In this document: one piece after another, positions 1-7,586 of the stretch
Numbering within the stretch: the first letter of the stretch is position 1
Layout of the letters: every line of letters begins with the position of its first letter
Assembly: GCA_964462125.1 (NCBI GenBank)
Contig: CAYWXT010000158.1
Coordinates: forward strand, 1-12,954
Length of the DNA: 12,954 nt
Direction of reading: 5' to 3'
From: JAWLFY01 sp964462125
Lineage (GTDB): Bacteria; Planctomycetota; Planctomycetia; Pirellulales; Pirellulaceae
Program-made: the position numbers and the translations under genes
Notes under the pieces: model-generated
Seen by the model: only the letters and a program-made list of their open reading frames with translations
Told to the model about the DNA's origin: nothing
The model's database searches: none

Positions 1-697
1 ACCGGACCTCGCCATTGATCGCGCGAACGTAGTAGTGGTTCCACTTCTCGGCCCCCCGACTGAGTTCCTTTGAAGGAAAGCTGCGGTTCCCGTTGGGCGA
101 CAGGGGGGGGAAGGGGTTCATCGTCGACTTGCCAACCGCGAATACGTCGCCGTCGGTGGAGAACCAATCGGCGGGCTTACCGGATCGCTCCTCGTAGTTC
201 TCAGCATAGCCGTGGTCGAGCATTTGAATCTCGATCCCTCCCGGGGGCAGCTTTCCTGGGGGCAAGTCCGCCAGCGCCTCTTCGGGGACCCAGGCGAAGA
301 CGCCGGAATTGCCGGCCGATTTCAAATGCCGCCACTCGATGGTGAATTCAAAGTTCTCGTATTCCTTCGCCGTCCGGGTCACCCCGATCGGCAACCCGCT
401 GCAGATTGCCATGCCGTCCTGCCAAACCAAGGTGTCCGGGTCACCGTTGACGCGCACGAAATCCTCCTCGCCCAAGCTCACCCAGCCGGGACTGTCGGTA
501 TCGATCCGAGCTTGGATTCCGGTCGTTGGCTGCGTCTCTGCCTCCGGCGAATCGGCGGTAGTCGTCGATGGCGTCCAGACGGCGACGAGCCATCCGACAA
601 AGAACGCCCCGACGGCGCGCTGTGGCCGACCGCGGGGGGATGGCACGTTTTTCGAAACCGAGCAGGTGGAGGCGAATGAGGGAATCATGCGGGTCAT
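1..697 (-). CDS. Secreted 3-keto-disaccharide hydrolase (DUF1080) domain protein, 3' end missing
   Basis: Reading the minus strand from an ATG at 697 gives 232 codons open to the left window edge, so the C-terminus is missing. The first 50 residues form an export signal: arginines around residues 22-27 (RGRPQR), a hydrophobic core (AVGAFFVGWLVAVW) and a likely cleavage site near TTTA-DS. The rest fits the concanavalin-like DUF1080 fold (PF06439): WVSLGEEDF near residue 72, then EFTIEWRHLKSAGNSGVF, GGIEIQMLDHG and KWNHYYVRAINGEV. These are the usual order of strands and conserved polar residues in that family. Family members act on 3-keto-disaccharides or bind glycans, and are very numerous in planctomycetes. 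An in-frame second ATG lies at 688. No strong ribosome binding site is visible. The gene starts 60 bases after the EVE-domain gene ends, so it may be co-transcribed with it. Exact substrate unknown. Confidence 0.85.
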   Translation of the reverse strand, partial: MTRMIPSFASTCSVSKNVPSPRGRPQRAVGAFFVGWLVAVWTPSTTTADSPEAETQPTTGIQARIDTDSPGWVSLGEEDFVRVNGDPDTLVWQDGMAICSGLPIGVTRTAKEYENFEFTIEWRHLKSAGNSGVFAWVPEEALADLPPGKLPPGGIEIQMLDHGYAENYEERSGKPADWFSTDGDVFAVGKSTMNPFPPLSPNGNRSFPSKELSRGAEKWNHYYVRAINGEVR

Positions 698-757
698 CTC
701 AAGCGGGGGAGAGCGATGGTCTTTCCAGTGTTTCACGCAGAGCCAACGATTCTACCA

Positions 758-1225
758 TTAGCCCGCCAGCTTCTCGATCGTTTCGAACTCACCCGGGGTG
801 ACCGGTTGGACGCTCAAGCGGTTCCCCTTCTGCAACAGCTTCATCTCCTTCAAATCGGCCCGTTGCCGCAGCTCAGCCAGGGTCACCGGCCGATCAAATT
901 TTCGTTCCAGCTGGATGTCGACCATGAACCAACGCGGATTCTCCGGATCGCTCTTCGCGTCGAAGTACTTGCTTCGCGGGTCCCAGGCGTAGTGATCGGG
1001 GTAGCCGCCCCGGGTCACGACCGCCGTGCCGACGATCGCCGGCTCTTTGCATGCCGAGTGATAGAACAACACGCGGTCGCCTTCTCCGATCTCGTCTCGC
1101 AGGAGGTTGCGGGCTTGGTAGTTGCGAACGCCTTCCCAACACGTGGTCTGATCCGGCTCACCGGCCAAATCATCGATTGAGAAGGTCGTCGGTTCGGTCT
1201 TCATCAACCAGTAGCAAATCGTCAT
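758..1225 (-). CDS. EVE domain-containing protein (THYN1-like)
   Basis: The 155-residue protein is essentially one EVE domain (PF01878, PUA-like superfamily), the usual size for bacterial single-domain members. Recognisable blocks in order are YWLMKTEP at the N-terminus, WEGVRNYQARN, GDRVLFYHS, KYFD, a W-x-MVDI strand and the closing RLSVQPV. EVE domains are thought to read modified bases in nucleic acid through an aromatic pocket; the cellular role of stand-alone bacterial members is not settled. I chose the ATG at 1225 because it gives the normal EVE N-terminus and has AAGG seven bases upstream. An in-frame TTG at 1249 would only add eight residues that do not look conserved. About 400 bases upstream lack a clear minus-strand gene, so it probably has its own promoter. 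No restriction or defence gene lies beside it here. Confidence 0.9.
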   Translation of the reverse strand: MTICYWLMKTEPTTFSIDDLAGEPDQTTCWEGVRNYQARNLLRDEIGEGDRVLFYHSACKEPAIVGTAVVTRGGYPDHYAWDPRSKYFDAKSDPENPRWFMVDIQLERKFDRPVTLAELRQRADLKEMKLLQKGNRLSVQPVTPGEFETIEKLAG

Positions 1226-1625
1226 CAAGCACCTTGCAGCAACGGGCAATTAGCGGTTGGCAAACTTTGCGGGCTGCGTAGTCTATCGCTACCGAAAGTT
1301 TTTTTTCCAGGGAGTGGACTGGCGATCGCCGATAACCTCCGTGGTACGCCTGGATCGGCGTGCCGGGGAGGCGACGGACGAAACGAGCCTCCACCTTCGG
1401 GTGCTTTCGACAAGACCGCCCTTGAGCGATCTTGCCGCAACCCACCTTTCGGGCCATGGAACGGGCCGAGTTGACCCGTTTCCACCTCTGCGATCGAGGC
1501 CCGAAAGATGTTCAGTGTCGACACCATTCACGCCGCCCTGGGCGTCACCTTCACCGCTGTGTGGCTCCTGGTAGGCCAAATCCTGGTCGGAGAACGCTGG
1601 CGAGGGGACGCGGAGAGCGACGAGC
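1226..1625. other. Intergenic stretch, mostly featureless
   Basis: No convincing minus-strand gene lies between the EVE-domain gene and the BshC-like gene. The stretch holds a run of eight T (plus strand, near 1301-1308) and the start of a possible small plus-strand membrane protein at 1508 (listed separately). The minus-strand open frames here read as arginine- and serine-rich noise. I do not see a clear sigma-70 promoter for the EVE gene or a terminator for the BshC-like gene. Confidence 0.5.
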
Positions 1626-1813
1626 TCAGACCTGCTGAACCGATTCGTACATCGGCTCAAAGGCCGATCGTAGTTCCTCCAGCGGATAAAGGCAGAAAGG
1701 GTGCTCCCGGCTGGCGAGAATCCCCTCGGAAACGGCCTGCTTTCGCGCCTCGAGCAAGCGGGTCTGCAGTTGGGAACGGATCCCCGCCAACCTTGCGGTC
1801 AGTTGCTCGTTGA
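1508..1813 (+). CDS. Possible small single-pass membrane protein (uncertain)
   Basis: This is the only plus-strand candidate I think worth recording. The first ~35 residues look like a protein: MFSVDTIHAALGV, then a hydrophobic segment (residues ~11-27, LGVTFTAVWLLVGQILV) ending in GERWR, which fits one membrane helix with a positive end. Codons in this part favour G or C in the third position, and GAGG lies about nine bases before the ATG. Against it, the frame has no stop until 1813. The last ~60 residues lie inside the 3' end of the opposite-strand BshC-like gene and read like antisense noise, which would need a 188-base tail-to-tail overlap. The true end could be earlier if there is a sequencing frameshift. 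Not a family I can name. Confidence 0.3.
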   Translation: MFSVDTIHAALGVTFTAVWLLVGQILVGERWRGDAESDELRPAEPIRTSAQRPIVVPPADKGRKGAPGWRESPRKRPAFAPRASGSAVGNGSPPTLRSVAR

Positions 1814-3242
1814 CCGCGGTCAACTCTTGATGCCAAGCCTTTCTCGCCCCTCGCGGTGGAATCTGGGCCAAAAGCTCCTGCTTGCGTTTTCTTAAATGCC
1901 GGTCTCGCTCCGCTTGACCATCCTCCACCGCCGGATCGAACGCGAATCGTTCGGGGTGAAAGAATGTCTCGCGAATCTCTCGCCGCAGCCGCCGAGCTTT
2001 CTCATCGTTGCTCAAGTCGCCGGTGACCGGCAGCCGGTGCGTTGCCGAGATCACCATGAACCGCGGCGGTATAGCGCCGAGGTGGGCCCGCATGACCATA
2101 TCACCGAGTTGGTCGTACTTACCGCCGCCGATGCCGTGGAGGAACAGATCGCTCAGCACGAGTCGTGCGTACATCGTCGTCAATAAGGCTCGTGGGCGGA
2201 GTTTGAACTCGGGTGATGCGGCGTTTGCCAAAGCTTCGGCGGCCTGCTGCTCATCCCCGGCTTCGATTTCCATCTGACGTTCGAACCGATCACTGATCTG
2301 AAGTCGATTCCCCTGCCGCCGCGCCCAGACGCTCCGGCGAACCGGGGAAGCATTCCCGTAGAGCCATAACGGTGTCTCAATCCAATCGCCATCGTGAGCA
2401 AGATTCGGGACCGGGTGAGCCTTGCTGCGGATCCCGTGGACCGACCGGTACGCCTCCACCGCGCCGTTATAGGAATTTCGAAAATGGACCGGGTCTCGCA
2501 GGATCGCGATAACAAACCGCGCAAAGGCGGGACCCCGCGTGACGACACCGAGCGGGAGCTCCAGGGTCTGCAGCCCGAGCTCCCCTTCCAGCCGGTGCCG
2601 CGCCTGGGCCAATGCACATCCAGCCACACCGCAGCGGGCCACCGCTTCGCGGGCATACCCCCACAACTCCGTGACGCACGGATCGGATACCAGAGGACGG
2701 ATCTTGCGGCGAACCGCACGGTCGAATCGCTCAAACCGGTCGCGGTCGACGATCGCGGTTTGCTCGTGGGGAATGCCACCTGCGCCGGTATCGTAGGCGA
2801 CCGACTCCAGGTGGGCCAATCCGCTGGCCGGGTCGACCACCGGCACCCGAATGACCGGCGGCGGGGCGACGTCGTTGTCGATCACCAAGTTGATCGCCAG
2901 CGCCCCATGCGTGGCCGCCAGCCGACTGAGTGCGAAATTCTTGAACCATACCCCGGGATGAAACAGCGTCGGCTGATGGCCAGCCATGATGATCCCTGAA
3001 CGGCCATCGGATGCGATCCCGCTGACGTCGCGGTAGGTGGAGGTGTATCGCATCGCATCGGCGATCAACTGCCCCCGCGCCTGCTCACGAAGCGCCCCCC
3101 AGAAAGAGTCCGCCATCTCGCCCTCTGTTCGGTTGGAACGGAGCAGCCCTCCGACTTGACCCAATGGCGGTTCGACAAGCACCTCACGATCGCCCCGCGG
3201 AACGCGGTACTCACGGAATGGGGGAGGCTCGCTCGGCATCAT
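1626..3242 (-). CDS. BshC-like protein of unknown function
   Basis: The protein is 538 residues from the ATG at 3242. It has two blocks that I align by eye with BshC, the cysteine-adding enzyme of bacillithiol synthesis. Near residues 87-120, AGHQPTLFHPGVWFKNF and then INLVIDND match the BshC G-x-Q-x-G-L-x-x-G-P / P-V-F-W-x-x-x-E-D-H-D region. Near 348-381, LRPRALL and HGIGGGKYDQLGD match the LRP / GGPGE-x-x-Y region. A charged helical stretch at about 442-506 resembles BshC's coiled coil. The key positions differ, so it need not make bacillithiol, and I assign no symbol. An upstream ATG at 3359 would add 39 arginine/proline-rich residues overlapping the end of the glycosyltransferase; these look like antisense-type noise, so I prefer 3242, 40 bases after that gene. 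The two are probably co-transcribed. Confidence 0.8.
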   Translation of the reverse strand: MMPSEPPPFREYRVPRGDREVLVEPPLGQVGGLLRSNRTEGEMADSFWGALREQARGQLIADAMRYTSTYRDVSGIASDGRSGIIMAGHQPTLFHPGVWFKNFALSRLAATHGALAINLVIDNDVAPPPVIRVPVVDPASGLAHLESVAYDTGAGGIPHEQTAIVDRDRFERFDRAVRRKIRPLVSDPCVTELWGYAREAVARCGVAGCALAQARHRLEGELGLQTLELPLGVVTRGPAFARFVIAILRDPVHFRNSYNGAVEAYRSVHGIRSKAHPVPNLAHDGDWIETPLWLYGNASPVRRSVWARRQGNRLQISDRFERQMEIEAGDEQQAAEALANAASPEFKLRPRALLTTMYARLVLSDLFLHGIGGGKYDQLGDMVMRAHLGAIPPRFMVISATHRLPVTGDLSNDEKARRLRREIRETFFHPERFAFDPAVEDGQAERDRHLRKRKQELLAQIPPRGARKAWHQELTAVNEQLTARLAGIRSQLQTRLLEARKQAVSEGILASREHPFCLYPLEELRSAFEPMYESVQQV

Positions 3243-3282
3243 CCCGTCGATTCTGTTGGAAAACGGCGGTCTCGTGGGCACG

Positions 3283-4041
3283 TCAGGCCGTCCCCTGACC
3301 ACAGAGTCTGGCGCGGGCCTCGATCGGCCGCCCCGCCGAGCAAGCCGCAGCGATGGCATCGCTCAACACGCGATGATAATGCTGAAGCCGCGCTTCGGCG
3401 TCATCCAGTGACCCGCCGAAGGAGCGATTCAAGTCGAGATAGATTCGCGGGACAGGAATCTCGATGACCTTCAGTCCCGCCGCGACGGCTTCCACCCATA
3501 ACTGCAAGGGCATCGCGTAACCCGGCTCGGTGATCCGCAGCTGCCGCAGCCCATCGGTCCGGTAAGCTTTGAAACCACAAAAGGCGTCGGTCAGCTTCAA
3601 TCCCAACCGCTGGTTCAACTCACCGGTGATCTGGCGGTTGATGAACATCCGCTGTGCCGGTGCCGAGTCGTCCCCCTCGTATTCCTTTAAGTAACGGCTG
3701 CCGGAAACGATATCCGCCGCCCGCGCCGCTTCAATGAACCGAGGAATTCGCTGGGGCTGGTGTTGCCCGTCGCAATCCAACGTCACCACCCCTTGGAAGT
3801 CTTCGTCGACGGCAAACTCGAACGCCGATTTTAACGCCGCGCCGTAACCCCGGTTCTCCGGGTGGCGGACCACCGTCACGTCTCGGCGGCGGGAGAGAAC
3901 CTCCGCGGTTCCGTCGTCCGACCCGTCGTCGACGACCAATACGTCCCCTGCGTGACGGCCGACCTCGTCGAGAACGGCATCGACAAAGCCCACCTCGTTG
4001 TAGACCGGAAGGGCCGTCAGCCATCGTTGTCGGTTCGCCAT
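3283..4041 (-). CDS. Family 2 glycosyltransferase (DPM1/DPG synthase-like)
   Basis: A 252-residue GT-A fold glycosyltransferase. From the ATG at 4041: LPVYNE at residues 11-16, VVDDGSDDGT at 36-45 (nucleotide binding), NRGYGAALKSAF, then TLDCDGQHQP at 87-96 with the metal-binding D-x-D, GSRY at 114-117 and TDAFCGFKAY at about 151-160. This set is typical of the dolichyl/polyprenyl-phosphate sugar synthase subgroup, which moves a sugar from a nucleotide donor to a lipid phosphate or similar acceptor. There are no C-terminal membrane helices, so it is probably soluble or peripheral. The ATG at 4041 starts just before the first strand and has GAGG about 12 bases upstream; an in-frame GTG at 4077 would add 12 residues. 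It leads a probable two-gene unit with the BshC-like gene. The acceptor cannot be told from sequence. Confidence 0.93.
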   Translation of the reverse strand: MANRQRWLTALPVYNEVGFVDAVLDEVGRHAGDVLVVDDGSDDGTAEVLSRRRDVTVVRHPENRGYGAALKSAFEFAVDEDFQGVVTLDCDGQHQPQRIPRFIEAARAADIVSGSRYLKEYEGDDSAPAQRMFINRQITGELNQRLGLKLTDAFCGFKAYRTDGLRQLRITEPGYAMPLQLWVEAVAAGLKVIEIPVPRIYLDLNRSFGGSLDDAEARLQHYHRVLSDAIAAACSAGRPIEARARLCGQGTA

Positions 4042-4108
4042 CTCAGTTGGTATCCTCGCTCTCCAAAAGGGATCCACGGGCCCACGTCATGCCCGCTTCT
4101 CGAATCTC

Positions 4109-4136
4109 ATCCTACCCGCAATCCTGATGCCGACAA
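4109..4136 (-). promoter_or_regulatory. Possible sigma-70-type promoter for the glycosyltransferase unit
   Basis: On the minus strand TTGTCG (4136-4131) is followed after 16 bases by TAGGAT (4114-4109), a fair match to -35 and -10 boxes. It lies about 60-70 bases before the ATG at 4041. Planctomycete promoters are poorly defined and GC-rich DNA gives chance matches, so this is tentative. Confidence 0.3.
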
Positions 4137-4172
4137 TGCGTCGGGCGGCTGTTACCAAAATGGCCAATGCGG

Positions 4173-4198
4173 CAGCCTGGCCGCCTTGCGGCCGGCTG
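4173..4198 (-). terminator. Strong hairpin, possible terminator after the phosphorylase-redoxin unit
   Basis: An inverted repeat of 11 paired bases (CAGCC-GGCCGC with GCGGCC-GGCTG) with a three-base loop and one unpaired base. It sits about 160 bases beyond the redoxin stop. On the minus strand it is followed by CCGCATTGGCCATTTTGG, which has only a short T run, so it is at best a weak intrinsic terminator. It may instead be a structured RNA or repeat element. Confidence 0.35.
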
Positions 4199-4206
4199 GG
4201 GGGGCG

Positions 4207-4230
4207 AGCCGTTTTTCGACGCGGCTTTTT
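4207..4230 (+). terminator. Terminator-like hairpin with T run, plus strand
   Basis: AGCCG (4207-4211) pairs with CGGCT (4222-4226) around a T-rich loop, and TTTT follows directly on the plus strand. There is no plus-strand gene upstream for it to terminate; it could stop antisense transcription, or be part of the same repeat as the neighbouring hairpin. The stem is only five pairs. Confidence 0.25.
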
Positions 4231-4356
4231 GCAGGGGTGCCCGCAAAGGATGAGGGCGGCGTTTCCCTTCCCGGGATTACAGCCCGATCCTCCCGGAGGG
4301 TGATGACCAGCATGCGGGCGGTCTCAGACAGAGCCAAACGCGTCGGCTCAGAGTTT

Positions 4357-4983
4357 TCAGCGGCGTGTGCGCTCGAAGCGGATTCGGCAGCCGATCGGGA
4401 CGGTTTCGGCCCGTTCTGGCGGTTCACCCCCGAGGACCGCCTTCAGCGCGGCCTCCACGTGCCGCTCGCTCACCTGCTTGCCATCGGGACTATCGTCGAG
4501 CGAACCCATGTAGGCGACGCGCCGCTCTCGATCGAGCACGAAAAACTCCGGGGTGTAGGCCGCCCCATAGTCGCGCGCGATCTGCTGCGTCTGGTCGAAC
4601 AGGTAAGGGAACGTGAAACCTTTTGCCTCGGCCCGTCGTTTCATTGCCGAAGGTCGATCCTCCGGAGTCTTGTTGACGTTGATCGCGACGACGGCCACGT
4701 CCCGATCTCGATACTTTTCTTCCAAGGCGATCAAGCGGTCTTCGACGTCCACGGCGTAGGGACAGCTGTTGCAGGTGAAGACGACAACGACCGCTGCGCT
4801 CTCTCGCAGGTCTTTCAACGAATGTCGCTGGCCATCGACATCCGGCAGTTCTTTCCACGCGGGAGCTCGGTCGCCGGGGTCGAGAACCTGATTGTACGTA
4901 CCGCCAACCGCTGGCGGGGCGACGATCGCGACGAGGAGTCCCAGCGATACGGTCAGGGTGGCCATCGAGCGTGAGGGGTTCAT
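4357..4983 (-). CDS. Exported thioredoxin-fold protein (AhpC/TSA-redoxin type)
   Basis: A 208-residue protein with an N-terminal signal peptide (MNPSRSMATL, hydrophobic to about residue 25, likely cut near AVGG-TY), so it acts outside the cytoplasmic membrane. After it comes a thioredoxin-like domain: GDRAPAWKELPDVDG, the active-site-like VFTCNSCPYA with Cys71 and Cys74, VVAINVNK, the cis-proline segment YTPEFFVLD (Pro145) and VAYMGSLDD. A third cysteine near the C-terminus (ETVPIGCRIRF, Cys199) matches the GC-x-I-x-[WF] tail I associate with this planctomycete/Bacteroidetes-type redoxin family and could be resolving or structural. Role: thiol-disulfide exchange or peroxide reduction; partner unknown. 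Its ATG overlaps the phosphorylase stop as ATGA and GGAG sits seven bases upstream, so translation is probably coupled. A link to glycogen metabolism is not obvious. Confidence 0.9.
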   Translation of the reverse strand: MNPSRSMATLTVSLGLLVAIVAPPAVGGTYNQVLDPGDRAPAWKELPDVDGQRHSLKDLRESAAVVVVFTCNSCPYAVDVEDRLIALEEKYRDRDVAVVAINVNKTPEDRPSAMKRRAEAKGFTFPYLFDQTQQIARDYGAAYTPEFFVLDRERRVAYMGSLDDSPDGKQVSERHVEAALKAVLGGEPPERAETVPIGCRIRFERTRR

Positions 4984-7493
4984 GCGTTTTCTCCGACTCG
5001 GGGGCTCCGTTGGTTTCCAGGAAGCGATTTCACTTGCCAGATTTCCTCAGCGTATTGACGGATTGTCCGGTCACTGGAGAACCATCCGCTATTGGCTGTA
5101 TTGATGATGCTCATTTCGTCCCAATGATCGGTGTCGGCGTAGGCTTCGTCCACCCGCCGCTGGGTGTCGATGTAGTCACGCAGGTCGGCGATCGAGAGCC
5201 ACGGATCGCGGGGGTTGCGCAGCCCGGCGGTCAGCAGGTTGAAAATTCCCGGTTCGGTGTGGTTGAAGTGCCCTCCTTCAAGCAGCTCCATGATCCGTTT
5301 GATTTCCGGGTCGGCGGCGATGATCTCGTTGGGCCGATAGTCGCGCCGCTTTTGCTGGACCTGCTGGGCATCGAGTCCGAACAGGAAGAAGTTCTCGGCA
5401 CCGGCATTGTCGCGGATCTCGATGTTGGCGCCGTCGAGGGTCCCAATGGTCAACGCACCGTTCATCATGAACTTCATGTTCCCGGTCCCCGACGCTTCCT
5501 TCCCGGCGGTGGAGATCTGTTCCGAGAGCTCGGTTCCGGGACAGATCATCTCCATCGCCGAGACCCGATAGTTGGGGAAGAAGACGAGTCGCAGCAGGTC
5601 CTTCGTCTTGGGCTCGGCATTGACGACGCGGGCCACATCGTTGATCAACTTCACGATCAACTTGGCGACATGATAGCCGGGGGCAGCCTTGCCGCCGATC
5701 AGCACGCAACGCGGCACGATGCCCTCGGTATCGCCGGCGCAGATCCGGTCGTACAGATGGATCACATGCAACGCATTGAGCAACTGGCGTTTGTATTCAT
5801 GGATCCGTTTGACTTGGACGTCGAACATTGCCTGGGGATCGAATCGGATGCCGGTGTTCTGTTCGACATACTCGGCGAGCCGCTCCTTGTTCTGTTGTTT
5901 GACCGCTCGCCAACGCTGGCGGAACCCAGCATCGGAGGCATGCGGTTCGAGCTTCTTGATCTCGGTCAGATCGTCTTCCCAGCGGTCACCGATGGTCTCA
6001 TTGACCAGATTCCTCAGCCCGGGGTTGCAGTGGGCGAGCCAGCGGCGTTGGGTCACGCCGTTGGTTTTGTTGTTGAACTTTTGCGGCCAGATCGCATGGA
6101 AGTCGGAGAACAGGCCGTTTTTGAGCAGTTCGGTGTGCAGGGCGGCCACGCCGTTGACGGAATAACTGCCGACGATCGCCAGGTAGGCCATGCGGATGTG
6201 GGGGTGATCCCCCTCTTCGATCAACGACATCTTGCGTCGCATTTCGGGATCACCCGGCCACTCGCGGTCGACCACTTGTAGAAACCGCCGATTGATTTCG
6301 TAGATGATATCCATCAGCCGCGGCAGCAAGTGGCTGAAGAGCGACACCGACCACCGTTCCAGGGCTTCGGGGAGCAGCGTGTGGTTGGTGTAGGCCATGC
6401 ACCGGGAGGTGACTTTCCAAGCGTCATCCCATTCCAATCCGTGCTCGTCCATCAGCAGCCGCATCAACTCCGGCACGGCACAGGCCGGATGAGTGTCATT
6501 GAGCTGGAAGCAGTGCCGGGCATCGAAGTCGGTGAGGTCCTCGCCGTGCCGGTCCACCCACTGGGCGATCACGTCCTGCAAGCTGGCCGACACCAGGAAG
6601 TACTGCTGCTTCAGCCGCAGCTCCTTGCCATTTTCACTGGCGTCGTTGGGGTACAACACCATCGTGATCTGCTCGGCGGAGGTCTTCGCCGCCACCGCTT
6701 CCGGATAACTTCCGGCGTTGAACTCGTCCAGGTCGAACACGTCGGTCGTGGTGGCCTTCCACAGCCGGAGGGTGTTGACCGTTTCGTTGCGATAGCCGGG
6801 GATCGGCATGTCATAGGGAATCGCCAAGACATCGTGGCTGTCGGCCCAGCGGGTCCGCAACCGGCCATCATCGTCATGGTAATACTCGGTGCGGCCATAG
6901 AAGTGGATCTGGCGGGTGTCCTCTGGCCGCTCGAGCTCCCAAGGGTTTCCGTCTCGGAGCCAGTGATCCGGGTCCTCCACTTGAAAGCCGTCCTTGATGT
7001 GCTGTTGAAACATCCCGTATTCGTACCGGATGCCGTACCCGGTGACCGGCAGTCGCAGGTTGGCGCAACTATCAAGAAAGCAAGCCGCGAGCCGGCCCAG
7101 GCCGCCGTTGCCCAGCCCCGCGTCGATCTCTTCCTCGGCCAACTCCTCCAGATCGACGCCGTACCGATGCAAGGCCTCACGGACTGGCTGATCCAAATCG
7201 AGGTTCTGGATCGCGTTGCACAGCGATCTGCCGATAAGAAACTCGAGGGAGAGGTAATAAACCTTCTTGCCGTCGCTGGCCTTCATCCGCTGATCGGTCT
7301 CGCGCCAGTGAGCGACCAGCCGATCGCGGATCGCCACGGCCAAGGCGCGATACAGATAGCGGCGGTCGGCCTGGGCTTCGTCGTGGCCGAGGGTGATCGT
7401 CAGGTGCCGGCGCAGTTCCTGCGGAAGATCGGCGAGCGGGATGGTGGCGTGGCTCGGTTCCAACGTCTGAGTCGCTTGGCACGCGTCAGGCAT
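4980..7493 (-). CDS. glgP: Glycogen/starch/alpha-glucan phosphorylase (GT35)
   Basis: An 837-residue cytoplasmic enzyme of normal family length. It removes glucose from the non-reducing end of alpha-1,4-glucans with phosphate to give glucose 1-phosphate, using pyridoxal phosphate. Signatures in order from the ATG at 7493: KVYYLSLEFLIGRSL (77-91), the glucan/phosphate-site GLGNGGLGRLAACF (from 126), the active-site His in AYTNHTLLPEA (371), NGVTQRRWL (478), FDVQVKRIHEYKRQLLN (557), FFPNYRVSAME (638) and the cofactor site EASGTGNMKF, with the Schiff-base lysine at 674. Every key residue is present, so it should be active. An in-frame TTG at 7520 would add nine residues; the ATG is preferred although its ribosome binding site is weak (AGAGA). 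It lies 93 bases after the FtsK-like gene with no clear terminator between. No other glycogen gene is in the window. Confidence 0.97.
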   Translation of the reverse strand: MPDACQATQTLEPSHATIPLADLPQELRRHLTITLGHDEAQADRRYLYRALAVAIRDRLVAHWRETDQRMKASDGKKVYYLSLEFLIGRSLCNAIQNLDLDQPVREALHRYGVDLEELAEEEIDAGLGNGGLGRLAACFLDSCANLRLPVTGYGIRYEYGMFQQHIKDGFQVEDPDHWLRDGNPWELERPEDTRQIHFYGRTEYYHDDDGRLRTRWADSHDVLAIPYDMPIPGYRNETVNTLRLWKATTTDVFDLDEFNAGSYPEAVAAKTSAEQITMVLYPNDASENGKELRLKQQYFLVSASLQDVIAQWVDRHGEDLTDFDARHCFQLNDTHPACAVPELMRLLMDEHGLEWDDAWKVTSRCMAYTNHTLLPEALERWSVSLFSHLLPRLMDIIYEINRRFLQVVDREWPGDPEMRRKMSLIEEGDHPHIRMAYLAIVGSYSVNGVAALHTELLKNGLFSDFHAIWPQKFNNKTNGVTQRRWLAHCNPGLRNLVNETIGDRWEDDLTEIKKLEPHASDAGFRQRWRAVKQQNKERLAEYVEQNTGIRFDPQAMFDVQVKRIHEYKRQLLNALHVIHLYDRICAGDTEGIVPRCVLIGGKAAPGYHVAKLIVKLINDVARVVNAEPKTKDLLRLVFFPNYRVSAMEMICPGTELSEQISTAGKEASGTGNMKFMMNGALTIGTLDGANIEIRDNAGAENFFLFGLDAQQVQQKRRDYRPNEIIAADPEIKRIMELLEGGHFNHTEPGIFNLLTAGLRNPRDPWLSIADLRDYIDTQRRVDEAYADTDHWDEMSIINTANSGWFSSDRTIRQYAEEIWQVKSLPGNQRSPRVGENA

Positions 7494-7586
7494 GATTTCT
7501 CTGTAATGACGGAATGGCAAATCTGAACGGCAGCGCGGACTGCAGCAACCGTTGCGGAATGCTTTGAGTCTAGGGGGAATCGTCGC

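Larger units (their letters stand above)
4042..4356. other. Intergenic region rich in hairpins
   Basis: This gap of about 315 bases separates the redoxin gene from the glycosyltransferase gene. It contains a strong GC hairpin at 4173-4198, a smaller hairpin followed by a T run on the plus strand at 4207-4230, the short palindromes TCCCGGGA and CCTCCCGGAGG around 4269-4300, and a possible minus-strand promoter at 4109-4136. A minus-strand open frame across 4152-4427 is not convincing as a gene, because its first third overlaps the end of the redoxin gene in another frame. The density of inverted repeats could mean a dispersed intergenic repeat or an RNA structure. Confidence 0.55.

Noticed and set aside
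1289..1660. 123-codon minus-strand frame between the EVE and BshC-like genes
   Set aside because: Arg/Ser-rich product without domain features, overlapping the end of the BshC-like gene in another frame.
3243..3359. N-terminal extension of the BshC-like protein from the ATG at 3359
   Set aside because: The 39 extra residues are Arg/Pro-rich, overlap the end of the glycosyltransferase gene by 77 bases, and do not look like the folded protein that follows.
4273..4282. GGGATTACAG, as in primate Alu elements
   Set aside because: A ten-base chance match; the surrounding sequence is bacterial and does not continue the Alu pattern.
4152..4427. 91-codon minus-strand frame in the gap after the redoxin gene
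   Set aside because: Its first third overlaps the redoxin gene in another frame and the remainder is translated hairpin sequence; no start signal or family resemblance.
3862..4974. 370-codon open frame on the plus strand
   Set aside because: It spans the antisense of the glycosyltransferase start, the hairpin-rich gap and the redoxin gene; both of those genes have clear motifs on the minus strand.
4971..7526. Long open frames on the plus strand (4971-6281 and 6330-7526)
   Set aside because: They lie opposite the phosphorylase, whose family motifs are complete. In GC-rich DNA the complementary frame of a real gene is often open; the translations show no family features.
7494..7586. Promoter or terminator between the ATPase and phosphorylase genes
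   Set aside because: Only a short GCAAC-C-GTTGC palindrome (7546-7556) is present; no T run and no convincing -35/-10 pair, so nothing is annotated.
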